From NCBI GenBank assembly GCA_002839155.1, contig PGXM01000004.1, forward strand, positions 186,001 to 250,000: a DNA stretch of 64,000 nucleotides, given 5' to 3'. Numbering within the stretch: position 1 is the first letter of the stretch; each line of letters starts with the position of its first letter. Position numbers and translations under genes: made by a program. The stretch comes from Tenericutes bacterium HGW-Tenericutes-1 (GTDB lineage: Bacteria; Bacillota_I; Bacilli_A; Izemoplasmatales; Hujiaoplasmataceae). Positions 47,700 through 58,415 of this stretch are shown here, piece after piece. Below the pieces are notes generated by a model. That model was not told the origin of the DNA, made no database searches, and was given only the letters and a program-made list of their open reading frames with translations.

Positions 47700-48608
47700 A
47701 TGTTAAAATTTGGTCGTGGAATCTGTTACTCAGGTTACAGAGAAAATCAAAGTCCGATAACGAAAGTCTATCCGACTTATCAAGAAATTTATGAGGATTT
47801 AAAAATACTTGAAGGACAATTTGAGTATTTAAGAATGTATGATCCCTATGATCATGCGCAAACAGTTTTAAAGGTTATTCGTGATTACCGCTTAAACTTT
47901 AAAGTGATGCTTGGCGTTGAACCAAGAGGGGAAATATCAAACCCGAATTGCCCATGGGGTGGACTGCATAGTGATGAAGAAATCGAATTCAATAAAGTGA
48001 ATAATTTTCGTCAACTTGATTTATTAGCTAAATTAGCCAATGAATATCAAGATATCATTTTCGCTGTTGCAGTAGGTAATGAAAATACCTCTGAATGGCA
48101 TCATAATTTAATGCCCGCAGAACGAATCGCAGAACATGTTCTTTATCTTAAAAAAATGGTTAAAGTACCTGTCACATTTTGCGAAGGGGCATTTGCATGG
48201 AATAAACATTGTCAAGCGGTCGCAAAAGCCGTTGATTTTATTAGCATTCATTCATATCCACTTTGGCTTAAAATAAAATTAGATGACGCTGTAAAAGCAA
48301 CGATTCAGGATTACAACGAGACAATTAAAACCTATCCCAAAAAGCAAGTTATATTTACCGAGTTTGGTTGGGCAACTTCTTCAACGGGTCAAATGAATGT
48401 AGAAGATACTAATGAGTTAGCACAAGTTAAATATCTAACTCAAATTGATAAATGGGCTAAAAACAATGAAGTCACGATGTTTTTGTTTGAAGCGTTTGAT
48501 GAGCCTTGGAAAGGTTCAAACAACCCTTTAGAACCAGAAAAACATTGGGGAGTTTATAACGTTGACAGAACTCCAAAGTTATATTATCGTCAAAAAGGGA
48601 TGAAATAA
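47700..48608 (+). CDS. Glycosyl hydrolase GH17-like (beta-1,3-glucanase fold)
   Basis: GRGICYSGYRENQSP; AVGNENTS; VIFTEFGWATSS; FEAFDEPWKG. Confidence 0.75.
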   Translation: MLKFGRGICYSGYRENQSPITKVYPTYQEIYEDLKILEGQFEYLRMYDPYDHAQTVLKVIRDYRLNFKVMLGVEPRGEISNPNCPWGGLHSDEEIEFNKVNNFRQLDLLAKLANEYQDIIFAVAVGNENTSEWHHNLMPAERIAEHVLYLKKMVKVPVTFCEGAFAWNKHCQAVAKAVDFISIHSYPLWLKIKLDDAVKATIQDYNETIKTYPKKQVIFTEFGWATSSTGQMNVEDTNELAQVKYLTQIDKWAKNNEVTMFLFEAFDEPWKGSNNPLEPEKHWGVYNVDRTPKLYYRQKGMK

Positions 48609-49123
48609 TGAGTGAAAATATCGACTATATCCTCATTGGGAAGATTGTAAATACTCATGGAATCAAAGGTGAAGTTAAAGTGATGAGTGAAACAGATTTT
48701 AAATCTGATCGTTATCACAAAAACAATAAGACCTATATTGATTTTAATAATGAGAAAATCTTCGTAAAAATAATAAGTTTTCGAAGCCATAAGGGCTTTG
48801 ATCTTTTGACATTTGAAGGATTAGATGATATTAATTTAGTTGAAAAATATAAAGGTTTTTCACTGTACTCTGAAAATAAAAAGCCAAAGGATTTAAAGAA
48901 AAACGAATATCATGAAGTAGATTTGATTGGACTTGAAATTTGTCAAAATAATGTTATCGTGGGTGTCATCAACTCAATTAAAACATACCCACAATGTGAC
49001 TATCTTGAAATTAAAAAAAATGATGGTGAAATGAAATTGGTTCCATTCCTCAAAGAATTTGTTCTTGATGTTGATATTCAAAATAAGAAAGTCACAATTA
49101 TTGAAATGGAAGGCCTTTTATGA
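48608..49123 (+). CDS. rimM: Ribosome maturation factor RimM
   Basis: [22 protein letters not shown]; immediately upstream of trmD. Confidence 0.93.
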   Translation: MSENIDYILIGKIVNTHGIKGEVKVMSETDFKSDRYHKNNKTYIDFNNEKIFVKIISFRSHKGFDLLTFEGLDDINLVEKYKGFSLYSENKKPKDLKKNEYHEVDLIGLEICQNNVIVGVINSIKTYPQCDYLEIKKNDGEMKLVPFLKEFVLDVDIQNKKVTIIEMEGLL

Positions 49124-49806
49124 AGATAACCATTTTAACGATTTTTCCTGAAATGTTTGCGGGTGTTTTCACGGAGTCCATCTTAAAAAGAGCTCAAGGA
49201 CAAGGCAGTGTTGAAATCAATTTTGTTAATTTCCGTGATTTTTCTTTAAATAAGCATCACCGGGTGGATGATTATTCCTTTGGAGGCGGCCCAGGTTTAA
49301 TCTTAGCCGTTGAACCCATTTATTTAGCTTTAAAGTCTATTCCTGCTTATGATACGGCTTTTAAAATCTTAATGACTCCACAAGGAACACCATATTCACA
49401 AAAAATTGCCAATGATTTCTCGAAAAAAGATCATATTATTATTATTTGTGGTCATTACGAAGGTTTTGATGATCGAATTTTAAATTTCGTGGATATGGAA
49501 GTCTCTATCGGTGACTACGTATTAACAGGTGGCGAAATTGGTGCCATGGTCATCGTTGACAGTGTTACACGCTTATTACCTGGAGTTTTAAGCAGTGATG
49601 AAAGTTTTGAACAGGATTCTTTCTATAATGGATTGTTAGAGTTTCCTCAATATACGCGTCCCCAAGAATTTATGGGAATGAAAGTTCCTGATGTTTTGCT
49701 TTCTGGAAATCATGCTGAAATAGAAAAATGGCGAAAAGAAGAGTCATTAAAAAGAACGAAAGAAAGAAGACCTGATTTACTTAAAAAACGAAGCGAAAAT
49801 GATTGA
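49120..49806 (+). CDS. trmD: tRNA (guanine-N1)-methyltransferase
   Basis: [55 protein letters not shown]. Confidence 0.97.
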   Translation: MKITILTIFPEMFAGVFTESILKRAQGQGSVEINFVNFRDFSLNKHHRVDDYSFGGGPGLILAVEPIYLALKSIPAYDTAFKILMTPQGTPYSQKIANDFSKKDHIIIICGHYEGFDDRILNFVDMEVSIGDYVLTGGEIGAMVIVDSVTRLLPGVLSSDESFEQDSFYNGLLEFPQYTRPQEFMGMKVPDVLLSGNHAEIEKWRKEESLKRTKERRPDLLKKRSEND

Positions 49807-49831
49807 TTTTGCTTCTGAGTTATGCTATAAT
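49803..49831 (+). promoter_or_regulatory. Candidate promoter for rplS leader
   Basis: TTGATT, 17-nt spacer, extended TGcTATAAT. Confidence 0.6.
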
Positions 49832-49837
49832 ACAAAA

Positions 49838-49905
49838 CGCTGTAAGAACCATACCGACGTTCCGCTGGACATAGATCCATGAACCAAGGGTTTAAAAAAT
49901 CGAAG
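49838..49905 (+). ncRNA. Candidate L19 (rplS) leader RNA
   Basis: Non-coding leader between promoter and rplS containing ccgacgttccgctggacatagatccatgaacc; position matches the known Bacillota L19 leader. Confidence 0.5.
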
Positions 49906-49917
49906 GAGTTGATCACT

Positions 49918-50265
49918 ATGTCGCAGCAAATTATTAATCAAGTAACAGAATCATTCATCAAGAACAACATTCCAGAATTTCGTCCTGGAGACAATGTCAA
50001 AGTATCTGTAAAGATCAAAGAAGGAAACCGTGAACGTATCCAAGCATTTGAAGGTCTTTGCATGAAAAGACAAGGTGGAGGCGTTAGCGAAACTTTCACA
50101 GTTCGTAAAATGTCTTATGGCGTTGGCGTTGAAAGAACATTCCCATTACATTCCCCACTTATCGATAAAATCGAAGTGACACGTTTTGGTAAAGTTCGTC
50201 GTGCAAACCTTGGTTATATCCGTGGCTTGTCCGCAAAAGCAGCTAGAATTAAAGAAAGACGTTAG
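49918..50265 (+). CDS. rplS: 50S ribosomal protein L19
   Basis: [60 protein letters not shown]. Confidence 0.97.
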   Translation: MSQQIINQVTESFIKNNIPEFRPGDNVKVSVKIKEGNRERIQAFEGLCMKRQGGGVSETFTVRKMSYGVGVERTFPLHSPLIDKIEVTRFGKVRRANLGYIRGLSAKAARIKERR

Positions 50266-50270
50266 TCATA

Positions 50271-50300
50271 AAAAGGCAATCAAGCGATTGTCTTTTTTTT
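50271..50300 (+). terminator. Rho-independent terminator after rplS
   Basis: aaaggcaatc-aagc-gattgtctttttttt. Confidence 0.8.
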
Positions 50301-50426
50301 ACAATGTAAGAAAATGAAAAATTTTCATAAATTCTATCAAAACCATTGAAACACAATGTAAATAATGATAGAATAACATAAGAATTATAATAATTAATGA
50401 GTCTTATGAAAGGATTGGGTAAAAAT

Positions 50427-51431
50427 ATGAACAAAGCCACGATTTATAATGTCGCATACGCAGCCAATGTCTCACTTGCTACGGTTTCTAGAACATTAAA
50501 TAATCCTCAAAAAGTGAAACCTGAAACACGTGAACGAGTATTGCGGGTTATTAAAGACCTTGGATATAAACCCAATGCTTTTGCAAAGGGTTTAGCAAGT
50601 AAGAAATCAACGACTGTCGCTGTTATTGTTCCTGACATGTCAAGAGCATCCGTTGCTGAAATGCTTAATGGTATTGCAGCTGAATCCCATAAATATTCTT
50701 ATTCCCTTCTCATCTTTGTGATGAAAGATGACAAAGTTGAAGAATCAGAAATGCTCAAAGAAGTTGTCGCTTCTCAAGTTGACGGCATTCTTTACTTAAA
50801 TGATGAAATCAATGAAAATCAATATACTATGTTAAACGTCATTCAAGATGAGTATAAAGTTCCAATCGTTTTAGCGAATACTTTATATCCTTATGACAAT
50901 AAACTTGTAACCGTATGTATTGATTACTTTAAAGCCGCTTATGAATTAACCACGCATTTGATTAATGAAGGCCGTAAAGATATTTATCTATTAACGACCG
51001 CTCGTAAATACATGGTTAATGATTTAAAAGAAGAAGGTTATCTCAAAGCAATCAAAGAAGCCAAATTATCGCCAAATATCGTTAGAACCAGTGGTGACAT
51101 TTCTGTTAACACGGTTCACTTCAATGAACTATTCAAAGAAAAGACTTTGGTTGATGGCGTTATTGCAGTTAGAGATTCCATCGCGGTATCTTTCATTAAT
51201 ACCATGATTGAAAAAGGAAAAAGAATTCCAGAAGATGTTAGTGTCTTCGGATTCCAAAATACGAAGTATGCTTCTTTATCTCGTCCAAAACTTTCTTGCG
51301 TTGATATTCCAGTTCAAGAAATCGGACAAAGAGCTATGTCTTTATTAAAACGTGAAATTGATGGCGAAGTCAATGAAATCAAATTCAACGTTTTACCACA
51401 TAGTATTATCAAACGTCAATCATCTAAATAA
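50427..51431 (+). CDS. LacI-family transcriptional regulator (CcpA-like)
   Basis: ATIYNVAYAANVSLATVSRTLNNPQKVKPETRERVLRVIKDLGYKPNAFAKGLASKKSTTVAVIVPD. Confidence 0.93.
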   Translation: MNKATIYNVAYAANVSLATVSRTLNNPQKVKPETRERVLRVIKDLGYKPNAFAKGLASKKSTTVAVIVPDMSRASVAEMLNGIAAESHKYSYSLLIFVMKDDKVEESEMLKEVVASQVDGILYLNDEINENQYTMLNVIQDEYKVPIVLANTLYPYDNKLVTVCIDYFKAAYELTTHLINEGRKDIYLLTTARKYMVNDLKEEGYLKAIKEAKLSPNIVRTSGDISVNTVHFNELFKEKTLVDGVIAVRDSIAVSFINTMIEKGKRIPEDVSVFGFQNTKYASLSRPKLSCVDIPVQEIGQRAMSLLKREIDGEVNEIKFNVLPHSIIKRQSSK

Positions 51432-51435
51432 AACG

Positions 51436-51640
51436 ATGAATAAGTTCAGTAGTTTTCTTGATGCGATTTATAGAGATTCGGTGGAAGGTGCAAACCGAAA
51501 CGATCATGAAAATGAAATACACTTACGAGTTTCTGCAATGCAGACGGTAAACCCGTTATCTTTCCAAGTGCGCGAAAGCGAACAAAGGTGGTACCACGGT
51601 TAAATTTAATCGTCCTTTAATTAGGGCGATTTTTATTTTT
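51436..51640 (+). promoter_or_regulatory. Tyrosine T-box riboswitch controlling tyrS
   Basis: T-box aaaggtggtaccacgg (51584-51599); candidate TAC specifier (51518-51520); terminator aatcgtcctttaattagggcgattttt. Confidence 0.9.
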
Positions 51641-51673
51641 TTTATAAAACATTTTTAGAAAGAAGGAATAAAG

Positions 51674-52912
51674 ATGAATTTATTTGAAGATTTAAAATGG
51701 CGGGGATTAACCTACGCAATGACTGATCCCTCCATCGAAAAAGTATTGAATGAGGATCAAGTGACATTTTATCTAGGGGCTGATCCAACGGCAGATAGCT
51801 TGCATGTTGGACATTTATTAGCGTATTTAGTTGCTAAAAGATTAATGATTTTTGGACACAAACCCATTTTAGTCATTGGTGGTGGAACCGGATTGATTGG
51901 GGATCCAAGCTTTAAAAACACTGAAAGACAGTTATTAACCATCGAAACGTCACTAAAAAACGCGGCAGGAATTACAAAACAAGTCAAACATTTATTACCA
52001 AATGCTCAAGTAGTTAATAATTATGATTGGCTGTCATCACTGAACGCCATAGAGTTTTTAAGAGATATTGGTAAAAACTTTAACGTCTCATACATGATGA
52101 GTAAGGATTCGGTAAAATCAAGAATTGAAAATGGTATTTCATTTACCGAATTTTCATATCAAATTATCCAAGCCTGGGATTTTGAATACCTTTTTGGAAA
52201 ACACAATTGTGTAATGCAAATCGGAGGACAAGATCAATGGGGTAATATTACATCAGGACTCGAATTGATTCGTAAAGTCCATGGTTCAGAAGCCCAAGCT
52301 TATGGGTTTACTTTCCCATTGGTCACAAAAGCAGACGGAACCAAATTTGGAAAATCTGAATCCGGTGCTGTTTGGCTCGATAAGGATAAAACATCTCCTT
52401 ATGAATTTTATCAATATTGGATTAACACGGCAGATGATGATGTCATCATGCGTTTAAAACAATTCACATTTTTAACAAAAGAACAAATAGAAGAACTACA
52501 AAATGATTTACAACTTCATCCAGAACAAAGAAACCCTCAAAAGGCTTTAGCAAGAGAATTAACTGAATTAGTTCATGGCGAAGAAGCGTTAAAAGAGGCT
52601 GAACATATTACTCAAGCGTTATTCACAGGATCTTTAGAAGAATTAACGGTTGAAGAAATTCAAATGGGATTCAAAGATTTACTCGGATTTGAAACGTCAG
52701 TTGATGAACCTATCATCGAGTTACTCGTTAAAACCTTACTCGTTCAATCAAAACGTGAAGCAAGAGAATTGCTTCAAAGTGGCGCAATTTCCGTGAATGG
52801 AATGAAAGTCATAGATATGAATGAGTTAGTTAAAAAAGAAAATGCCATTGGAAAACAATACTCTGTTATTCGAAAAGGAAAAAAGAAATACGTATTAGTC
52901 AAACATTTATAA
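51674..52912 (+). CDS. tyrS: Tyrosyl-tRNA synthetase
   Basis: YLGADPTADSLHVGHLLAY; GGGTGLIGDPS; TKADGTKFGKSESGAVWLD (KFGKS). Confidence 0.96.
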   Translation: MNLFEDLKWRGLTYAMTDPSIEKVLNEDQVTFYLGADPTADSLHVGHLLAYLVAKRLMIFGHKPILVIGGGTGLIGDPSFKNTERQLLTIETSLKNAAGITKQVKHLLPNAQVVNNYDWLSSLNAIEFLRDIGKNFNVSYMMSKDSVKSRIENGISFTEFSYQIIQAWDFEYLFGKHNCVMQIGGQDQWGNITSGLELIRKVHGSEAQAYGFTFPLVTKADGTKFGKSESGAVWLDKDKTSPYEFYQYWINTADDDVIMRLKQFTFLTKEQIEELQNDLQLHPEQRNPQKALARELTELVHGEEALKEAEHITQALFTGSLEELTVEEIQMGFKDLLGFETSVDEPIIELLVKTLLVQSKREARELLQSGAISVNGMKVIDMNELVKKENAIGKQYSVIRKGKKKYVLVKHL

Positions 52913-52917
52913 AAACA

Positions 52918-52950
52918 AAGAGGATTCCTTTTGGAAATCCTCTTTTTAAT
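52918..52950. terminator. Bidirectional terminator
   Basis: aaagaggattccttttggaaatcctcttttt. Confidence 0.85.
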
Positions 52951-52951
52951 T

Positions 52952-55099
52952 TTATTTAATCGTTGATACTTTTTGTTTTTCGATGAACTTCATATAAATG
53001 ATTCTTAATGCGTTTAATACACAAAGTAACGTAACACCAACATCAGCGAAGATAGAAAGCCACATAACCATCGAACCAAAGGCAGATAATACCAAGAAAG
53101 CCAGTTTAATTGTCATTGAAAATATGATATTTTGTGTCGCAATTGAACGTGTTTTTTTCGCAATATGGATCGCCTTTTCAAGTAGCCTCAAATCATCATT
53201 TACAATGATAATATCAGAAACTTCGATTGCTAAATCAGTAGCCGAGCCCATCGAGACACCAATGTCTGCGTTTTTAAGTAGTGGAGCGTCATTGATACCA
53301 TCTCCGACATACAAACTAATAGAATTTGTTCTGATTGCATTGAATTTTTCTAATTTTTGTTCTGGTAGTAATTCAGAATAATATTCAATTCCACCAAGTT
53401 TTAATGCGATATCTTTCGCTGAATCCTCGTTGTCCCCTGTTAACATCACCGTATCATAATTCTTAGTAAGTCGTCTTACAGTTTCCATAGAGGTTTCTTT
53501 AAGTTCATCTTTTACGATAACATAACCAATATATATTTTATCTTTTGCGATAAATGTATAAGAACCCACTGGCAATTTTGATTGATTAACTTCAACCCCG
53601 TTATTCGTTAAGAATCGTTTACTACCCGCGAGGATTTCATGGCCATTCAGTTCACCAGAAATACCATATCCAGGGATTTCTTTAACATTTTCAATATCAT
53701 AAATATCATCTTTATAATATTCTACGATAGCTTCAGCAATCGGGTGATTAGAGTATTTCTCAATTGAAGCGGCTAATTTTAGTGTTTCTTCATCGGTATA
53801 CTCTTTAACAAAAAAAGCACCATAAGTTAAAGTTCCGGTTTTATCCATTGCAATCGTTTTAACATCAGTTAATGTGTGTAAAAAAGTTGAACCTTTAAAT
53901 AAAATACCGTTTTTTGCTGCACTTCCAATACCAGCAAAATAAGATAATGGTACTGATAAAACCAATGAGCATGGACATGATATTACTAAGAAGATGGCTG
54001 CACGGTAAATATATCCAGTTGGAGTAGTAACATTGTTCGGTTCGAAAATTAAACCGAATATAACAAGTAAAGCTGCTAATAATACGACTATTGGGGTGTA
54101 TACCCTCGAAAACTGAGTAATAAACATTTCGGTTTTTGATTTGGCGTTCGTTGAATTTTCAATCAAATCGATAACTTTTGCCATCGTTGAATCTTGATAT
54201 TCTTTTTCGGCAGTCATTTGGATGACATCACCAACACAAATGTTGCCTGACATCACTTTTGTTCCAACTTCAGCATGTAATAGTTTTGATTCACCTGTTA
54301 AAGAAGAAGTGTTTAAACTTGTCGAACCTTGTGTGACAACACCATCAACTGGAATTCTTTCACCATTTTTGACAACAAGAACATCGCCAACTTTGATTTG
54401 CATTGGATCTTTAATTACAATTTTGTCATCGATTAATACGTTTGCATATTCTATTTTTATGCCCATTAAAGCCGTAATTTCATTTTTTGACCTTTGAACC
54501 GCCAATGTTTGTAAATGTTCACCGATGGAGTATAGGATAATAACAGCGATACTCTCTTCATATTTTCCTAAGAACATAGCAGCGAATGTCGCAATAATCA
54601 TTAACGTATTTTCATTAAAGAAATTAAATTTTTTGAAACTCTTAATGAGTAATTTTAACAATCTTGATACTAAGAAAACATATCCAACCCAGTACATGAC
54701 AAAAATAGCCCATACAGGTAAGACAAGTTCATAATTCGTATTAAATATCATATTAAAATATTGAGGAATTCGGTAGATAAAAAAGGTAATTGTGATGATT
54801 ATCATACCAATCAGAACATAAAAATATTCACGTAAAAAACTGGGTTTTTTTTCAGCTTTACCCGTTCCATAATAATGAGTATCAATATTATCTTCAAGCA
54901 TATCAACGATGCTCTTTATTTCTTTTAAAGCTGTTTCTTCATTATAATCATCTTTAAAATCTACGAGTAATATCTGATTAGTATAGTTGAAACTTGCACT
55001 ATTAACATATGATAGACGACTTGTTCTTTTCTCAATCTTATTGATACAAGTCGAACAAGTCAAATTTTTCATGACTATTTTTCGAACCATCGATTTCAC
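52952..55099 (-). CDS. P1B-type heavy-metal ATPase (Cd/Zn/Pb-type) with N-terminal HMA domain
   Basis: MKNLTCSTCINKIE; SCPCSLVLSVP (CPC); MDKTGTLTYG; YVGDGINDAPLLKNADIGVSMG. Confidence 0.93.
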   Translation of the reverse strand: MKSMVRKIVMKNLTCSTCINKIEKRTSRLSYVNSASFNYTNQILLVDFKDDYNEETALKEIKSIVDMLEDNIDTHYYGTGKAEKKPSFLREYFYVLIGMIIITITFFIYRIPQYFNMIFNTNYELVLPVWAIFVMYWVGYVFLVSRLLKLLIKSFKKFNFFNENTLMIIATFAAMFLGKYEESIAVIILYSIGEHLQTLAVQRSKNEITALMGIKIEYANVLIDDKIVIKDPMQIKVGDVLVVKNGERIPVDGVVTQGSTSLNTSSLTGESKLLHAEVGTKVMSGNICVGDVIQMTAEKEYQDSTMAKVIDLIENSTNAKSKTEMFITQFSRVYTPIVVLLAALLVIFGLIFEPNNVTTPTGYIYRAAIFLVISCPCSLVLSVPLSYFAGIGSAAKNGILFKGSTFLHTLTDVKTIAMDKTGTLTYGAFFVKEYTDEETLKLAASIEKYSNHPIAEAIVEYYKDDIYDIENVKEIPGYGISGELNGHEILAGSKRFLTNNGVEVNQSKLPVGSYTFIAKDKIYIGYVIVKDELKETSMETVRRLTKNYDTVMLTGDNEDSAKDIALKLGGIEYYSELLPEQKLEKFNAIRTNSISLYVGDGINDAPLLKNADIGVSMGSATDLAIEVSDIIIVNDDLRLLEKAIHIAKKTRSIATQNIIFSMTIKLAFLVLSAFGSMVMWLSIFADVGVTLLCVLNALRIIYMKFIEKQKVSTIK

Positions 55100-55288
55100 C
55101 CATTATATAGTAAAATCCCTACCTCGGTAAAGGATACTTATAGTTATACTATAATACAATTATACTAAGTATTTGATTTTTGTCAATTTTATCTCGAAAT
55201 AACGAGATTTTTTTATTATATTTAACATGTCATCATCTTTGCAAAATAAGCCATTTGTGGTAAAATTATATAGAATGGAGTGACTACT

Positions 55289-56641
55289 ATGGATTGGAAA
55301 AAAATAGCAGAAACATATCGTAATGAATTTATTGAAAAAACACAAGTATTATTAAGAATTCCGACGTTACTTGAAACTTATGATCCGGAGAATTTAGAAG
55401 CACCTTTTGGTAATCCTATTCGTCAAGCATTAGATTGGTTTTTATACATGGGAGAAGCCGATGGTTTTAAAATAAAAAATATCGATAACTATGCTGGCCA
55501 CCTTGAAATGGGTTCTGGCAAAGAAGTATTAGGCATTTTAGGGCATTTAGACGTCGTTCCGACCGGAGGAAAATGGAATTATCCTCCTTTTGGCGCAACC
55601 CTTGAAGATGGAAAAATTTATGCTCGTGGCGCAATGGATGATAAGGGCCCTTCAATGGCTGCGTATATTGCCATGAAAATGGTTAAAGATCAACACCTAA
55701 AATTGAATAAAAAAGTTCGTTTAATTCTTGGGTGTGATGAAGAATCTGGCATGAGGTGTATTCGTAGATATTTAGAAAAGGAACAAATGCCCGATATCGG
55801 TTTTGCTCCAGACGCCGACTTTCCACTAATTTATGGCGAAAAAGGGAATTTAAGCTGGGATATCGTAGGTCAAGAAAATGACGATTTAATCACGAGTATT
55901 CATGCTGGTGAAAGATATAACGTTGTTCCCGATGAATGTGTAGCGATTCTAAAAAAAGATGTCAAAGAAGCATTTAATGCCTATATAGAAGCACACCAAT
56001 ATCAAGGTAAAGTTGAAGGAAATAAATACACCATTTATGGTAAAAATTCTCATGCTGCTTGGCCTTATAATGGCGTTAATGCCATATTCCTCATGGCTGA
56101 ATTTTTAAAAGATCATACCACTTCTAAACTCATTGACTATTTATGTAAATATCAAACGCATGATTACTATGGGAAAAAACTAGGTATCGATCATTTTGAT
56201 CCTGAAATGAAAGAATTGACCATCAATCTTGCGATTATCAATTATGAAAACAATGAATTTAAAGTTGGGGTTAACATTCGTTATCCTAAAGGGTTTGATT
56301 TTGATCAACAGACGGCTAAAATTGAAAAATCAATTGTTTCTTATGGGTTTAAATATGTCCCACATAAGAATTCAAAACCACATTACGTGAGTCCTGAAGA
56401 TCCACTTGTCAAGACATTATTAGCCGCTTATCAAAAATATTCAAATGACTACGAATCACCAATCGTTACAATTGGTGGCGGAACCTATGCTAGAACATTG
56501 AAAAAAGCCGTTGCTTTTGGCCCTAATCTTCCAAAAAATGAAGATTTAGCTCATCAACCAAATGAATATTTAGTCATTGATGAAATGATTATGGCCGCAG
56601 CGATTTACGCTGAAGCCATTGAAAAACTTTGTACGGAGTAG
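55289..56641 (+). CDS. M20 dipeptidase (PepV-like)
   Basis: VLGILGHLDVVPTGGKWNYPPFGATLEDGKIYARGAMDDKGPSMAA; ILGCDEESGMRCI. Confidence 0.93.
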   Translation: MDWKKIAETYRNEFIEKTQVLLRIPTLLETYDPENLEAPFGNPIRQALDWFLYMGEADGFKIKNIDNYAGHLEMGSGKEVLGILGHLDVVPTGGKWNYPPFGATLEDGKIYARGAMDDKGPSMAAYIAMKMVKDQHLKLNKKVRLILGCDEESGMRCIRRYLEKEQMPDIGFAPDADFPLIYGEKGNLSWDIVGQENDDLITSIHAGERYNVVPDECVAILKKDVKEAFNAYIEAHQYQGKVEGNKYTIYGKNSHAAWPYNGVNAIFLMAEFLKDHTTSKLIDYLCKYQTHDYYGKKLGIDHFDPEMKELTINLAIINYENNEFKVGVNIRYPKGFDFDQQTAKIEKSIVSYGFKYVPHKNSKPHYVSPEDPLVKTLLAAYQKYSNDYESPIVTIGGGTYARTLKKAVAFGPNLPKNEDLAHQPNEYLVIDEMIMAAAIYAEAIEKLCTE

Positions 56642-56649
56642 TTTTTTAA

Positions 56650-57291
56650 ATGAGACTTAGAAAAGTTAAATATGCTCAAGATAAACTAAGAAGTTATCCT
56701 GAGCTAGTTTATATCGATCCGATTGAGAATAAAGGAAAATGGAATAGTATTTATTCAAATAACCGTCCCATTCACCTTGAAATTGGCATTGGAAAGGGTA
56801 AATTTCTTTTTGAATTAGCGAAATTACACCCAGAAATCAATTACTTAGGAATCGAAAAATATGATTCAGTTATCGTCAGAGCTTTAGAAAAATTATTGAT
56901 TGAACCGTTGCCGAACGTGAGATTAATCTACGTGGATGCTGAAAAATTACCTTTAATTTTTGAAAAGGGCGAAATATCTCATCTATATCTAAATTTTTCT
57001 GATCCATGGCCAAAAAAAGCCCATGCGAAAAGAAGATTGACAAGCCCGTTATTTCTTGCGAAATATCAATCAATAATCGCCACAAATTCAATTATTGAAT
57101 ACAAAACAGATAATTATGATTTTTTTGAATATACGATGATGACTTTAGTTCAAACAAATTCAACAATACTCAAAATAAGCTTGGACCTTCATAAGGAAAA
57201 AGATATCATGAATGTTGAAACTGAATTTGAGACAAAGTTTGTTGCCATGGGCAATCCAATATACTATATCCGCTTCCAAATAAAGGAGTAA
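56650..57291 (+). CDS. trmB: tRNA (guanine-N7)-methyltransferase
   Basis: LEIGIGKGKFLFELAKLHPEINYLGIEK; YLNFSDPWPKKAHAKRRLTS. Confidence 0.95.
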   Translation: MRLRKVKYAQDKLRSYPELVYIDPIENKGKWNSIYSNNRPIHLEIGIGKGKFLFELAKLHPEINYLGIEKYDSVIVRALEKLLIEPLPNVRLIYVDAEKLPLIFEKGEISHLYLNFSDPWPKKAHAKRRLTSPLFLAKYQSIIATNSIIEYKTDNYDFFEYTMMTLVQTNSTILKISLDLHKEKDIMNVETEFETKFVAMGNPIYYIRFQIKE

Positions 57292-57294
57292 AAA

Positions 57295-58362
57295 ATGCTA
57301 AAAGAACATTACCGAATATTAGTTGATTTACCAGGAGTATCAGCGCACGAAAAATACGTTCGCAAGTTTATGAAATCAGAGTTAGAAAAAGTTTCTGAAG
57401 TTGTCATTCAAGATAAACTAGGTTCAATTTTTGGCGTCATTAATCAACATAAAAACGGACCGAAAGTTATGATTGCTGGACATATGGATGAAGTAGGAGC
57501 GATGGTTGCTGGAATCACCGATAAAGGATTTATCAAAATGATTCCTATTGGATCGATTAATGCTCCCATTATGATGAGCGAGCATCTTAATATTGTGATC
57601 GATGACGGTTCATTTGTTCCAGGTGTTGTTGGCGCTAAACCCCCGCATTTATTACGTGATGGTGCATCGAAACAAGTCAGTGATTTTGATGATTTTGTCT
57701 TGGATATTGGGGCGGATTCAAAAGCTCATGTCGCTGAATTAGGCGTTAAAATTGGTCAACAAATCGTCTTTGAAAACAATTATAAAGTATCTAAAGATGG
57801 GAAAAAAATATTTTCTAAAGCTTGGGACGACCGTTTTGGTTGTGGAATGGCTCTAGATATTTTACAAACAGTTGATAAAGATAAAATCCCCTGTCAACTT
57901 TATGCAGGAGCCAATGTTCAAGAAGAAGTGGGGTTACGCGGTGCGGGAACATCTTCTTACATGGTTAAACCTGATTTATTTATCGCTGTTGATTGCAGCC
58001 CTTGTTCAGATACCTTTGAGGATTCGGATATCGGAGGCAAATTGGGTGGAGGATTCATGGTTCGTTTCTATGATCCTAACGCCATTATGCATCAAGGAAT
58101 GAAGCAATTCGTTGAAGAAACTGCAAAAGAGCATAATATCAAATTTCAATACTATAAATCCGGTGGCGGAACTGACGCTGCCAAAGTTCAATTATCAGAA
58201 GATGGTGTGTTAGTCTGCACGATTGGTATGCCATCAAGATATATCCATTCATCGACTTCAATGATTCACCTGGATGATTATGAAGCGGTCAAAGCGGTTA
58301 TATTAGCTATGTTAGAAAAAATCGACTTTAACAAGATTAACGAAATTAAAGCAAACGTTTAA
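57295..58362 (+). CDS. M42-family glutamyl aminopeptidase/endoglucanase-like metallopeptidase
   Basis: MIAGHMDEVGAMVAGI; KAWDDRFGCGMALDIL; VQEEVGLRGAG; MPSRYIHSSTSMIH. Confidence 0.93.
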   Translation: MLKEHYRILVDLPGVSAHEKYVRKFMKSELEKVSEVVIQDKLGSIFGVINQHKNGPKVMIAGHMDEVGAMVAGITDKGFIKMIPIGSINAPIMMSEHLNIVIDDGSFVPGVVGAKPPHLLRDGASKQVSDFDDFVLDIGADSKAHVAELGVKIGQQIVFENNYKVSKDGKKIFSKAWDDRFGCGMALDILQTVDKDKIPCQLYAGANVQEEVGLRGAGTSSYMVKPDLFIAVDCSPCSDTFEDSDIGGKLGGGFMVRFYDPNAIMHQGMKQFVEETAKEHNIKFQYYKSGGGTDAAKVQLSEDGVLVCTIGMPSRYIHSSTSMIHLDDYEAVKAVILAMLEKIDFNKINEIKANV

Positions 58363-58415
58363 TCTGTTCAAAGAATACTTATGAGACCACAAAAGTGGCT
58401 TAAAAAGGAGAAGAA

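Noticed and set aside
55100-55190. Metal-repressor operator upstream of the P1B ATPase
   Set aside because: AT-rich partial inverted repeats only; no adjacent ArsR/MerR regulator and no clear symmetric site.
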